The notes beneath the pieces are model-generated. The model did not search any database. It had not been told where the DNA came from and worked only from the letters and a program-made list of their open reading frames with translations. DNA of 64,000 nt, from contig CAKUFD010000009.1 of assembly GCA_934647195.1 (NCBI GenBank), positions 1 through 64,000 of the forward strand, written 5' to 3'. Source of the stretch: an uncultured Collinsella sp. Lineage in GTDB: Bacteria > Actinomycetota > Coriobacteriia > Coriobacteriales > Coriobacteriaceae. Both the position numbers and the translations under genes were made by a program. This document shows positions 42,195-50,897 of the stretch, piece after piece (within the stretch, counting starts at the first letter, position 1; each line of letters begins with the position of its first letter).

Positions 42195-43352
42195 GTGTCA
42201 ACCGAGAACATGACGACCTCGACCGAGGCCCTGGACGCCCTGAGTGCGCGCCTGGCCGAGGTCGAGGCCTATCTTCATCTAGATGAGAAGCGTGCCCGCG
42301 TGGCGGAGCTCGAGGCGAAAAGCGCTGAGGCTGGCTTTTGGGACAATCCCGATGCCGCCCGCACGCTGATGGCCGAGCTCTCCAGCTGCAAAGAGGACAT
42401 CCAAGCCGTGGCGGATGCACGCGAGGGTATCTCCGATGCGCGCGCCGCGCTCGAACTTGCCGACGAGATGGGCGGAGACGAAGAACTGTTGGTCGAGGCT
42501 GCGTCCACGGCGCAGGGCCTTGAGCGCAAGATCGACGAGATGGAACTCTCCAGCTGGTTTACGGGCGAGTTCGACCACGGCAACGCGATTCTCACCATCA
42601 AGCCCGGTCAAGGAGGCCTTGAGGCCCAGGACTGGACCTTCATGCTCTTTAAGATGTACATGAAGTGCTGCGCGCGCCGCGGCTGGAAGGTGACGGTCAA
42701 CGATTGCCCGGCAGCCGAGGTTATCGGCATCGACCGCGCTACCATCACCGTCGAGGGCAAGAACGCCTTTGGCATGCTGCGTGCTGAGGCGGGCGTGCAC
42801 CGCTTGGTGCGCATCTCGCCTACGGACGACAAGAAGCGCCGTCAAACCACGTTTGCGGGCGTGGAGGTCATCCCGGTGCTGCCCGATGATATCGAGGTCG
42901 AGGTGGATCCGGGCGATATCCGCGTGGACGTGTACCATGCAAGCGGTCCCGGTGGCCAGGGCGTCAACACCACCGACTCCGCCGTGCGCGTGACGCATAT
43001 GCCTACGGGCATCGTGGTCACCTGCCAAAACGAGCGCAGCCAGATTCAGAACAAGGCCGCGTGCATGCAGATCCTCAAGGCGCGTCTCTACGAGCTGGAG
43101 CTGCAGAAGCGCGAAGAAGCCCTCGACGAGATTCGCGGTCCTAAGCATGCTATCGGCTTTGGCAACCAGATTCGAAGCTACGTGCTCTATCCGTATCAGA
43201 TGGTTAAAGACCTGCGTACGGGTGTCGAGACGGGCAATCCCGATGCGGTTTTGGAAGACGGCGACCTAGATCCGTTCATCTTTGGCTACCATCGCTGGGC
43301 AACCGGCAATGCCGAGGGGCCCTCTGCGGAGGATACCTTGCTGGACGAATAG
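42195..43352 (+). CDS. prfB: Peptide chain release factor 2
   Basis: A 385-residue class I release factor. The catalytic GGQ is at 253-255 (SGPGGQGVNTTDSAVR) and the coiled N-terminal domain and GHHxS-type C terminus are complete. The stop-codon-reading motif is Ser-Pro-Thr (208-210, in RISPTDDKKRR), where RF2 normally has Ser-Pro-Phe. The context, including RRQTTFAGVEV, is RF2-like, not RF1 (PAT). The gene reads through in one frame with no CTTTGA frameshift site. GTG at 42195 abuts the secA stop; an ATG 15 bases later is possible. Confidence 0.93.
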   Translation: MSTENMTTSTEALDALSARLAEVEAYLHLDEKRARVAELEAKSAEAGFWDNPDAARTLMAELSSCKEDIQAVADAREGISDARAALELADEMGGDEELLVEAASTAQGLERKIDEMELSSWFTGEFDHGNAILTIKPGQGGLEAQDWTFMLFKMYMKCCARRGWKVTVNDCPAAEVIGIDRATITVEGKNAFGMLRAEAGVHRLVRISPTDDKKRRQTTFAGVEVIPVLPDDIEVEVDPGDIRVDVYHASGPGGQGVNTTDSAVRVTHMPTGIVVTCQNERSQIQNKAACMQILKARLYELELQKREEALDEIRGPKHAIGFGNQIRSYVLYPYQMVKDLRTGVETGNPDAVLEDGDLDPFIFGYHRWATGNAEGPSAEDTLLDE

Positions 43353-43420
43353 CCTACGCTGGCGGAAGGGACGGTTTTCGCGCCGCATATCATCCGGTAC
43401 AATCGGGAACGTTGATAGCT

Positions 43421-43456
43421 AAAGGGGCGCACCGCGAACGTTGCGGTGCGTCCTTT
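43421..43456 (+). terminator. Terminator-like hairpin in the yitT leader
   Basis: AAAGGGGCGCACCGC pairs with GCGGTGCGTCCTTT over 14 bp (one G-T/bulge) and is followed by CTC. It lies after a -10 TACAAT at 43399 and just before the SD GAGGAGG of the yitT gene, so it may attenuate that transcript or end prfB transcription. Confidence 0.55.
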
Positions 43457-43472
43457 CTCATGAGGAGGAACC

Positions 43473-44363
43473 GTGGCGCATCGTTTGGATATCAAGCGCA
43501 TCATCCAGTCGAACTTCGTTCGCGACCTGCCGATGATCGTGCTTGGTTGCGCTATCGCGGCATTCGCGACTGACATGTTCATGATCCCCAACGGCCTTGC
43601 CGCCGGTGGCGTCACGGGCGTGGCGACGATTATCCAGGAACTTGGTGCCCGTAATGGCTTGACGCTTCCCGTCGGTATGCAGACCATCGTGATCAACGCT
43701 GTGCTGCTGTTGGCGGTGGCCCGTGCCGGAGGCCTGCTTTACGTTATCCAGACGGTGACGGGATTTGTCTTGCTCGGCGTGTTCACCGACCTTTTTGCCC
43801 CCTTTGTCACACCGCTTGGCGGCGACGAGCTGATGCTCTCCGCGCTTTGGGGCGCTCTTGCTTGCGGCCTGGGCTATGGCCTGGTTTTGCGCTGCGGCTC
43901 CAACACCGGCGGCTCCGATACCATCGGCCAGATCATCTCGCGCAAGACGTCGCTGCCGGTGGGCGCCACCACCATGGTGATCGACGTTACCGTTTGTGCG
44001 CTTTCTATCCCTGTGTTCTCGCTTCTCAATGCGCTCTACGCGGCGCTTGCGATGGTGCTTATGGGCATTGTGGTAGATGCGGTGGTCGATGGCGGCAACA
44101 AGCGCCGCATGGCCTTCATCATTTCCGACAAATTCCCCGATATCGCTGCCGATATCCTCTATGGCCTGGGGCGCGGCTGCACCAAGCTGAGCGCTACGGG
44201 CATGTGGAGCGGCAACGACAAGCCTGTGCTCATGGTGATTTTGGAGCGTCGCGAGCTTTCGCCCTTAAAGTCCATCGTGGCGGAGCGTGACCGAGACGCG
44301 ATCGTCATCATCTCCGATGTCACCGAGGCGTTTGGCGAGGGATTCAAAGAGCTGGGTGCGTAG
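43473..44363 (+). CDS. YitT family membrane protein
   Basis: A 296-residue protein with an N-terminal DUF161/YitT membrane region of about five helices (VLGCAIAAFATDMFMIPNGLAAGG is diagnostic) and a C-terminal cytoplasmic DUF2179 domain (MAFIISDKFPDIAADILYGLGRGCT, AIVIISDVTEAFGEGF). Related Bacillus proteins are linked to membrane transport or stress, but no substrate is established. GTG at 43473 follows GAGGAGG. A hairpin sits immediately upstream in its own leader. Confidence 0.9.
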   Translation: MAHRLDIKRIIQSNFVRDLPMIVLGCAIAAFATDMFMIPNGLAAGGVTGVATIIQELGARNGLTLPVGMQTIVINAVLLLAVARAGGLLYVIQTVTGFVLLGVFTDLFAPFVTPLGGDELMLSALWGALACGLGYGLVLRCGSNTGGSDTIGQIISRKTSLPVGATTMVIDVTVCALSIPVFSLLNALYAALAMVLMGIVVDAVVDGGNKRRMAFIISDKFPDIAADILYGLGRGCTKLSATGMWSGNDKPVLMVILERRELSPLKSIVAERDRDAIVIISDVTEAFGEGFKELGA

Positions 44364-44364
44364 T

Positions 44365-44398
44365 GCAGCGGCGGGCGCGATGCCCGCCGCTGTTTTTT
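44365..44398 (+). terminator. Terminator after the yitT gene
   Basis: CAGCGGCGGGC pairs with GCCCGCCGCTG over 11 bp, loop GCGAT, followed by six T. Confidence 0.9.
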
Positions 44399-44572
44399 AC
44401 ATGAGTGAAAAAACGTTTGCGCCCGCTGGCCGATTGATGACCCCGTAGCGCAGTTGTGCCTGGCAATGGGAGACGCTTGGTTCATAATGGGGAAGCGTAC
44501 GTGTCGCTTTGCAAACCAGGGCGGCGCGGACGAGTTCGTAACCGACGACACAACGTGCGAAAGGAAGGCACC

Positions 44573-45406
44573 ATGAGCGATGAAGAGCTCAAGCACCTTG
44601 CCAACGAAGTGAGGAAGGGAATCGTCACCGGTGTCCATGTGGCGAAGTCGGGACATCCCGGCGGCTCGCTTGGAGCTACGGAGATCATGACCTACCTGTA
44701 CTTCGAGGAGATGAATATCGACCCGGCCGACCCGCGCCGTGCCGACCGCGATCGCTTCGTGCTCTCCAAGGGCCACTGCGCGCCCGCTCTCTACGCCGTG
44801 CTCGCTGAGCGCGGTTTCTTCCCCAAGGAGGACCTGCTCACGCTTCGCCACATTGGCAGCCATCTGCAGGGCCATCCCAACATGAACGACACCCCGGGCG
44901 TGGACATGTCCACCGGCTCGCTTGGCCAGGGCGTCTCTGCCGCCGTGGGCATGGCACTTGCCGCCCAGCACTGGGGCGATACCTATCGCACCTATGCCCT
45001 GCTGGGCGACGGTGAGATCGAGGAAGGCCAGGTGTGGGAGGCCGCCATGTTTGCGGGCAACCATGCGCTCGATAACCTCTGCCTGATCGTCGACCACAAC
45101 GGCCTGCAGATCGATGGCACCATCGAGGAGGTCAACTCCGCGATGCCCATCGCCGACAAGTTCCGCGCGTTCAAGTTCCATGTGATCGAGGTTGCCGACG
45201 GCAACGACTTCGCCCAGCTGCGCGCCGCTTTCGCCGAGGCCCGCGAGACCCGTGGCGTGCCCACGTGCATCGTGTGCGAGACCACCAAGGGCAAGGGCGT
45301 CTCCTTCATGGAAGGTCAAGTTGGCTGGCACGGCAAGGCTCCCAACGACGAACAGTACGCTCAGGCTATGGCCGAGCTCGACGCTCATGACAAGGAGGGC
45401 GAATAA
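44573..45406 (+). CDS. Transketolase, N-terminal (TPP-binding) subunit
   Basis: A 277-residue chain equal to the first half of transketolase, used in pairs with the next gene. Thiamine diphosphate/Mg2+ binding is at LLGDGEIEEGQVWEAAMFA; substrate His and Gly-rich loops are in SKGHCAPALYAVLAERG and TGSLGQGVSAAVGMALA. ATG at 44573 follows GGAAGG. It ends one base into the ATG of the partner gene (TAATG), giving tight coupling for equal expression. Works in the non-oxidative pentose phosphate pathway. The split form is common in Firmicutes, Coriobacteria and Thermotoga. Confidence 0.95.
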   Translation: MSDEELKHLANEVRKGIVTGVHVAKSGHPGGSLGATEIMTYLYFEEMNIDPADPRRADRDRFVLSKGHCAPALYAVLAERGFFPKEDLLTLRHIGSHLQGHPNMNDTPGVDMSTGSLGQGVSAAVGMALAAQHWGDTYRTYALLGDGEIEEGQVWEAAMFAGNHALDNLCLIVDHNGLQIDGTIEEVNSAMPIADKFRAFKFHVIEVADGNDFAQLRAAFAEARETRGVPTCIVCETTKGKGVSFMEGQVGWHGKAPNDEQYAQAMAELDAHDKEGE

Positions 45407-46347
45407 TGGCAGACGTGAAGAGGATCGCCACTCGCGCGAGCTATGGTGAGGCCCTGGTCGAGCTGGGCGCCGAGCACGACGACTTTGTCGTATTCGACGC
45501 CGACCTGGCGGCTGCCACCCAAACGGCAAAGTTCAAGGCGGCCTATCCCGACCGCTTCTTCAACGCCGGCATCGCCGAATCCAACCTGATGGGCATGGCT
45601 GCGGGCGTGGCCACCACCGGCCGCGTCGCCTTTGCGAGCACCTTTGCGATGTTCGCCGCCGGCCGTGCCTTCGAGCAGGTTCGCAACTCCATTGGCTACC
45701 CGCATCTCAACGTCAAGATCGGTGCCACGCACGCCGGCATCTCCGTGGGCGAGGACGGCGCCACGCACCAGTGCAACGAGGACATCGCCCTCATGCGCAC
45801 CATCCCGGGCATGACCGTGGTCGTTCCCGCCGACGACGTTGAGGCAAAGGCATGCGTTCGCGCTGCCTATGAGCTCGATGGCCCTGTCTACATGCGCTTT
45901 GGCCGCCTGGCGGCCCCTGTCATCAACGATCCCGAGACCTATGAGTTCGAGCTGGGCCGCGGCATCCTTATGCGCGAGGGTTCCGACGTGACCATCGTCG
46001 CCTGTGGCCTTATGGTCTCTGCCGCTCTCGAGGCTGCCGAGGCCCTTGCCGAGCGCGGTATCGACGCCGAGGTCATCAACATCCACACCATCAAGCCCAT
46101 CGACGCCGATATCATCTTGAAGAGCGCCGAGAAGACCGGCCGCGTGGTGACGGTCGAGGAGCACTCCGTGATCGGTGGCCTGGGCGACGCCGTGGCCGAC
46201 GTCTTGGTCCAAAACCACCCGGTTCCCATGAAGAAGATCGGCGTGGAGGACGTCTTTGGCTACTCCGGTCCCGCGCTCGACTTGCTCCATGAGTTTGGTC
46301 TCGATGCCGAGGGCATCACCGAGAAGGTCGCTGCCTTCATGGCATAG
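45406..46347 (+). CDS. Transketolase, C-terminal subunit
   Basis: A 313-residue chain equal to the second half of transketolase, combining the pyrimidine-binding domain (KRIATRASYGEALVELGAEHDDFVV, ESNLMGMAAGVATTGRVAFAS) and the C-terminal domain (VEEHSVIGGLGDAVADVLVQ). It also resembles DXP synthase C-terminal halves but pairs clearly with the upstream N-terminal subunit. ATG overlaps the preceding stop by one base. Followed by a strong terminator. Confidence 0.95.
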   Translation: MADVKRIATRASYGEALVELGAEHDDFVVFDADLAAATQTAKFKAAYPDRFFNAGIAESNLMGMAAGVATTGRVAFASTFAMFAAGRAFEQVRNSIGYPHLNVKIGATHAGISVGEDGATHQCNEDIALMRTIPGMTVVVPADDVEAKACVRAAYELDGPVYMRFGRLAAPVINDPETYEFELGRGILMREGSDVTIVACGLMVSAALEAAEALAERGIDAEVINIHTIKPIDADIILKSAEKTGRVVTVEEHSVIGGLGDAVADVLVQNHPVPMKKIGVEDVFGYSGPALDLLHEFGLDAEGITEKVAAFMA

Positions 46348-46389
46348 CGTCTGGCGTGTTGCCATCGCAATCGCAAGCGGTTTTGTATG

Positions 46390-46425
46390 GGCTTCGCTCG
46401 TCTTTATGGCGGGCGAAGCCTTTTT
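46390..46425 (+). terminator. Terminator of the transketolase operon
   Basis: GGCTTCGCTCG pairs with CGGGCGAAGCC (11 bp, one G-T) and is followed by TTTTT. It begins 42 bases past the second transketolase stop. Confidence 0.88.
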
Positions 46426-46503
46426 GCTAGCACGCGATGACGCTCCGTTCGTGCAAATGACGTGCAAACATATGCCACTTTGATGACGCGCCAGGTGTCT
46501 TGT

Positions 46504-46509
46504 TACAAT
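46504..46509 (+). promoter_or_regulatory. Putative -10 of the ftsEX operon
   Basis: TACAAT in TGTTACAATAG lies 45 bases before the ftsE GTG. The region upstream is moderately AT-rich, but no clear -35 was found. Confidence 0.45.
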
Positions 46510-46553
46510 AGGTGCGCTCATGTAGATTAAACGCACGACGTAAAGGAGCTTTT

Positions 46554-47726
46554 GTGGGTAACCACTTCCGTAAGCCCGGAGACGGGCAAGCGGCGCCGAA
46601 GGTCGTAGACCCTCGGTTGTCGGTTGTCTCGGCAGACGATACTGCCGCTCCGGAAGACACGGGCTTTGAGCCCGTAACCGATCCCTTCGCATACACGCCT
46701 GCACCCGACGTGACCGCTCCGGCGGCCCCGCTCGATACGGTCGACGCCGCCGATGACATCACCGTGCCATCTTTGGATGCCGATATGGACCCGCAGGTTA
46801 CGCAACCCGGACTTCTCAACATCCCTTCGCCGACAGATCCCGTTGCCCCGTCTTCCACGGGCGCCTTCATGACCTCTGCCGGTGCGGTCGATCCCGCATC
46901 CACGGATGTTTCCGAGCAAAGGCAGGTCGCCTCGCTCGATGCCGCTCTGCAGAATCCTGACTTCACCTCCGTCTTTGCCCCGCAGGTGGATTCGCGCAAG
47001 AAGATGGCCCGCGACGCGGGCGTCGAGCCCGTCATCCTGATGGAGCACCTCACCAAGATCTATGCCGCGCAGCCCAATAAGCCCGCGCTGGACGATGTGA
47101 ACATCGAGATCTATCCCGGTGAGTTCGTCTTCCTCGTCGGTCACTCCGGCTCCGGCAAGACCACGCTGCTTTCCACCTTGATGCGCGACGTCAAGCCCAC
47201 GTCCGGCCGCGTGCTCGTGGCCGGTCAGGACCTGATGCGCATCAAGAACCGCAAGGTTCCGTTCCTACGCCGCCAGATCGGTGCCGTCTTCCAGGACTTC
47301 AAGCTCCTGCCTAACAAGACAGCCTACGAGAACGTCGCCTTTGCCCTTGAGTGCATCGGCAAGCCGCGCGGCGTCATCCGCAGCCAAGTTCCCGAGGTGC
47401 TGCGTCTTGTTGGCCTGGCAGACCAGATGGACTCCATGCCCGACCAGCTCTCCGGCGGCGAGCAGCAGCGCGTTGCCGTGGCCCGCGCTATGGTCAACCG
47501 CCCGCCGCTGCTGATCTGCGACGAGCCCACCGGTAATCTCGACCCCGCCATCTCGCTTGGCATTATGAAGCTGCTCGAGCGCATCAACCGCACGGGCACC
47601 ACGGTTATCGTGGCCACGCACGACCGCGCCATGGTCGACTCCATGCGCCGTCGCGTCATTGCGCTCGAGGCCGGTCATGTCATTCGCGACCAGGAGAGGG
47701 GAGGTTACGGCAACTATGGCGCCTAG
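46554..47726 (+). CDS. ftsE: Cell-division ATPase FtsE with long N-terminal extension
   Basis: A 390-residue FtsE; the family norm is about 225. Residues 1-158 are an Asp/Pro/Ala/Thr-rich region with no predicted fold (such as TAPAAPLDTVDAADDITVPS). Residues 160-390 are the ABC domain, with Walker A GHSGSGKT (196-203), signature LSGGEQQR and Walker B LLICDEPTGN. FtsE works with FtsX at the division site to activate peptidoglycan hydrolases. GTG at 46554 follows AAAGGAG; a GTG start inside the extension is not better placed. Overlaps ftsX by 11 bases. Confidence 0.95.
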   Translation: MGNHFRKPGDGQAAPKVVDPRLSVVSADDTAAPEDTGFEPVTDPFAYTPAPDVTAPAAPLDTVDAADDITVPSLDADMDPQVTQPGLLNIPSPTDPVAPSSTGAFMTSAGAVDPASTDVSEQRQVASLDAALQNPDFTSVFAPQVDSRKKMARDAGVEPVILMEHLTKIYAAQPNKPALDDVNIEIYPGEFVFLVGHSGSGKTTLLSTLMRDVKPTSGRVLVAGQDLMRIKNRKVPFLRRQIGAVFQDFKLLPNKTAYENVAFALECIGKPRGVIRSQVPEVLRLVGLADQMDSMPDQLSGGEQQRVAVARAMVNRPPLLICDEPTGNLDPAISLGIMKLLERINRTGTTVIVATHDRAMVDSMRRRVIALEAGHVIRDQERGGYGNYGA

Positions 47727-48663
47727 CAATCTGGGTTATTCCATCAAAGAGGCCAATAGGCACTTCTTCCGCAACTGGACCACGTCTCTGGGTGCGGTCA
47801 TCACCATCTTCCTGTCGCTGTTCATCATCGGCCTGTTCATCGTGGGTTCCGCGATGGTCAATGCCGCGATCGGCACGGTGGAGCAGGAAGTTACCATCAA
47901 CGCGTTTATTTCCGACGACGCCACCGACGAAGATATCGAGGCGTTTGAGTCTGAGCTCAAGAGCTGGGACAACGTCAAGAACGTAACCTTCAAGACCAAG
48001 GAAGACGCTCTTTCCGACTACAAGAGCAAGGTGTCCAACAACGCCGATGCCACTATGTCTGCGCTCGACGGCGAGAACCCGCTGCCGCGCTCCTTTGTGA
48101 TCGAGATGGAGGACCCCTCGCAGGTTGCCTCTACCGCCACGAAGATCAAGCAGAGCTCGAGCTTCCGCAAGATCGTTGATGATGACAACACCGAGGTCGA
48201 CGACAAAGACGCCGATGTCGAGGCAAGCGTTCTGTATGGCCAGGAGGAGGTTGGCCGCCTGTTCCAGGTGACCAACTACATTCGCATCGCCGCTATCGTG
48301 GTCGTGGCGCTCCTCACGTTTATCGCCTTCATCTTCATCAACAACACGATTCGCCTGTCGATTACCGCTCGTCGCCGCGAGATCGCCATCATGCGCCTTG
48401 TGGGCGCCTCGAACGGCTTTATCCGCGGGCCGTTTATCACCGAGGGCGTTTTGCAGGCTCTGCTGGGCTCCGTGCTCGCTATCGGCGTGTTGGAGATCAT
48501 CCGCAATGTGGGTATCCCCGCGCTGCAGAACAGCATCAAGTTCCTCACCTTCTCGATCCCTATTCAGATGTTTTTGGCTACCTATGGTGCGCTGCTGATC
48601 GTCGGCGTGGTCATCGGCCTGTTTGGCTCCGCCATCGCTATGAGGCGCTACCTCAAGGTATAG
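47716..48663 (+). CDS. ftsX: Cell-division permease-like FtsX
   Basis: A 315-residue membrane partner of FtsE with the MacB-like topology. It has an N-terminal cytoplasmic end, TM1 (LGAVITIFLSLFIIGLFIVGSAMV), a large extracellular loop of about 150 residues (DEDIEAFESELKSWDN), then TM2-TM4 with the conserved ITARRREIAIMRLVGAS between. The loop is the expected binding site for cell-wall hydrolases. ATG at 47716 overlaps the ftsE stop, so translation is coupled. Strong terminator follows. Confidence 0.96.
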   Translation: MAPSNLGYSIKEANRHFFRNWTTSLGAVITIFLSLFIIGLFIVGSAMVNAAIGTVEQEVTINAFISDDATDEDIEAFESELKSWDNVKNVTFKTKEDALSDYKSKVSNNADATMSALDGENPLPRSFVIEMEDPSQVASTATKIKQSSSFRKIVDDDNTEVDDKDADVEASVLYGQEEVGRLFQVTNYIRIAAIVVVALLTFIAFIFINNTIRLSITARRREIAIMRLVGASNGFIRGPFITEGVLQALLGSVLAIGVLEIIRNVGIPALQNSIKFLTFSIPIQMFLATYGALLIVGVVIGLFGSAIAMRRYLKV

Positions 48664-48689
48664 CTTGAGGACCCAAAGGGGTACACGAT

Positions 48690-48722
48690 AAGGGCGGGTC
48701 GCAATTTGCGGCCCGCCCTTTG
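48690..48722 (+). terminator. Terminator of ftsEX
   Basis: AAGGGCGGG-TCGC pairs with GCGG-CCCGCCCTT across a small loop, followed by a short T run. It begins 27 bases after the ftsX stop. Confidence 0.85.
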
Positions 48723-48753
48723 CTGTTTCTTCCAGATTGATTGGAGGCACGCC

Positions 48754-50859
48754 ATGGGGCGTAAACATAACGCGAACGGGCACCGTTCTCCCGTGCGCTC
48801 GCGCCGCGTAGCGGGCCTTTTGGGCACGGTTCACGTGACGGGCGGCGTCGCTACGGTAGAGACCGCCGAGGGCGTATTCAGGCTTACCGAGCGCGGAATG
48901 CGCGAGGCCATGCCGGGCGATACGGTGACGGTGAGCCTGCATCGCGGGCCGGGTGGCGAGCGCCGTGCGCAGGTCGAGTCGGTGGAGGAGCGCTCGCAGA
49001 CCGTCTTGGTGGGAACCTATCATCAGGCCGGGCCACTGGGCGTCGTGCGTCCGCTGGACAAACGTGCCAAGCTCGATTTCTTTGTGTCTCCGCGCGACCA
49101 ATCGCCCGATCAACTGGGCGTGGCGGATGGCGACCTTGTTGCCGCGCGTATCGTGAGCTATCCCACGCGGATGGAATCGGGCGTGGTGACGATTGAGCGG
49201 CGCATCGGCGGGGAAGACGCCCCGGATGCCGGCATTCAGACCGTCATGGCGCGCTACGACTTGGTCGATGGCTATGCGCCAGCTGCGCTCGCGGAGGCCG
49301 AGGCGCTGGAGCTCGATGTCGATTCTGCTTTGCAAGATCCGCTGCGCCGCGATATTCGCGATCGCTTCCTGCTGACGATCGACCCGGTGGATGCTCGCGA
49401 CTTTGACGACGCCATCTCTGTTGAGCGCACGCCTGCAGGCGGTTGGAAGCTTGGCGTGCATATCGCCGACGTGTCGCATTACGTGACATGGGAGAGCTCT
49501 ATCGACCTTGAGGCTCGCATGCGTTCCACCAGTGTTTACCTGGCGGATCGCGTGCTGCCCATGCTGCCTGAGCGCTTGTCGAACGATCTGTGCTCGCTGC
49601 GCCCCCATGAGGACCGCCTTGCCTTTACCGTGGATATCGAGCTTGATGCGCGCGGGCGTGTGCTGTCGAGCCGCGCCTATCCGAGCGTGATTCAGTCGCG
49701 CGTGCGCCTTGATTACGATGCTGCCGATTGGCTGCTTCGGGGTGGGGAGGCTGCGAGCGATGATGACGAGAGCATCGACCGGGCATGTGTGGATCGCGCC
49801 GAGCGGGCGCGCCGAGACGCTGCTGCCTGTGGGGTCGAAATCGCCGCGTTTCTCCGCGATGCCGACGAGCTTGCGCGTGCGCGCCAGGGGGTTAGGCGTC
49901 GCCGCGGTTCTATCGATTTCGAATCGAGCGAGGTCCATGTGGTCCTTGACGACGAGGGCGTGCCGGAGCGCATCGATGTGCGCAGGCGCACCGCGGCAAC
50001 CTCGCTTGTGGAAGAGGCCATGCTGCTTGCCAACGAATGCGTGGCGAGAAAGCTGGTGGCGGCAGGTGTGCCCGCGGCGTTTCGCGTGCATGAGGATCCT
50101 TCGCCCGATGAGCTCACGGCTGCGGCGGAGGTGTTGATCGAAGCCCAGGCGATCGACCGCCAAGAGGCGCTGGGCATCATGACCGGTGACTCCCATGCTA
50201 TTGAGGGCGTGCTGGAGCGTTGTGGCCAAACCTCCCAGGCTCCCATGGTGAATGCACTGCTCCTGCGTGCGATGCAGCGGGCCGTGTATCGTCCACATAA
50301 CCTGGGTCACTACGCCTTGGGTGCCGAGGCATACTGCCACTTCACGAGCCCCATCCGCCGCTATCCAGATCTGCTGGTCCATCGCGCCCTCAAGATGCTT
50401 CTTGCGCGAGAGCGACTGGGTGCCCGCGTAGCGCACGAGCGGGCGCCGCATCTGGTGGGCAAGGGTCCTCAAGATATGGAGCACATTTTGCCGGCGCTTT
50501 GCCGGGAGGCATCTTCGCGCGAGCGCATCGCCGATGCTGCGGCGCGTGACTCTCAAAAGGTGAAGGTCGCTCAATACTACGCTCGGCGCGTGGGCGAGCG
50601 TATGGTGGCGACCGTTACCTGGATCGATCAGATGGGGGCTTTCGTGCGCGTGGACGAGACCGCAGCGGAAGGCTTGGTGCGCATGAGCGCGCTGGGTGGC
50701 AACGAATGGTGGGACTTCGATGAGCGTCGTCTTGCCCTTACCGGTACATCTTCGGGCGAGGTCATCGCGCTTGGCCAGCGGGCAATCGTGGAGGTTGTGG
50801 GCACCGACTGCATGCGGGGACACCTCAACTTCAAGCTCATACATACCTTGAGCATTTAG
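48754..50859 (+). CDS. rnr: Ribonuclease R
   Basis: A 701-residue RNase II-superfamily 3'-5' exoribonuclease. The opening has a basic tract and an OB-fold start (GLLGTVHVTGGVATVE). The RNB catalytic motif is DPVDARDFDDAIS with Asp213, Asp216, Asp218 and Asp219 as metal ligands, then HYALGAEAYCHFTSPIRRYPDL, and a C-terminal S1 domain (ATVTWIDQMGAFVRVDETAAEGLV). ATG at 48754 follows GGAGG. The gene lies upstream of smpB with one TPR gene between; RNase R degrades trans-translation mRNAs tagged through SmpB-tmRNA, so the grouping makes sense. Confidence 0.95.
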   Translation: MGRKHNANGHRSPVRSRRVAGLLGTVHVTGGVATVETAEGVFRLTERGMREAMPGDTVTVSLHRGPGGERRAQVESVEERSQTVLVGTYHQAGPLGVVRPLDKRAKLDFFVSPRDQSPDQLGVADGDLVAARIVSYPTRMESGVVTIERRIGGEDAPDAGIQTVMARYDLVDGYAPAALAEAEALELDVDSALQDPLRRDIRDRFLLTIDPVDARDFDDAISVERTPAGGWKLGVHIADVSHYVTWESSIDLEARMRSTSVYLADRVLPMLPERLSNDLCSLRPHEDRLAFTVDIELDARGRVLSSRAYPSVIQSRVRLDYDAADWLLRGGEAASDDDESIDRACVDRAERARRDAAACGVEIAAFLRDADELARARQGVRRRRGSIDFESSEVHVVLDDEGVPERIDVRRRTAATSLVEEAMLLANECVARKLVAAGVPAAFRVHEDPSPDELTAAAEVLIEAQAIDRQEALGIMTGDSHAIEGVLERCGQTSQAPMVNALLLRAMQRAVYRPHNLGHYALGAEAYCHFTSPIRRYPDLLVHRALKMLLARERLGARVAHERAPHLVGKGPQDMEHILPALCREASSRERIADAAARDSQKVKVAQYYARRVGERMVATVTWIDQMGAFVRVDETAAEGLVRMSALGGNEWWDFDERRLALTGTSSGEVIALGQRAIVEVVGTDCMRGHLNFKLIHTLSI

Positions 50860-50897
50860 GCTACACTGAGAAGCCGAACCGAGACTCAGGAGGACAT

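Noticed and set aside
42195..42300. Programmed frameshift site in prfB
   Set aside because: No in-frame TGA after a CTTT-type slippery sequence; the ORF is continuous.
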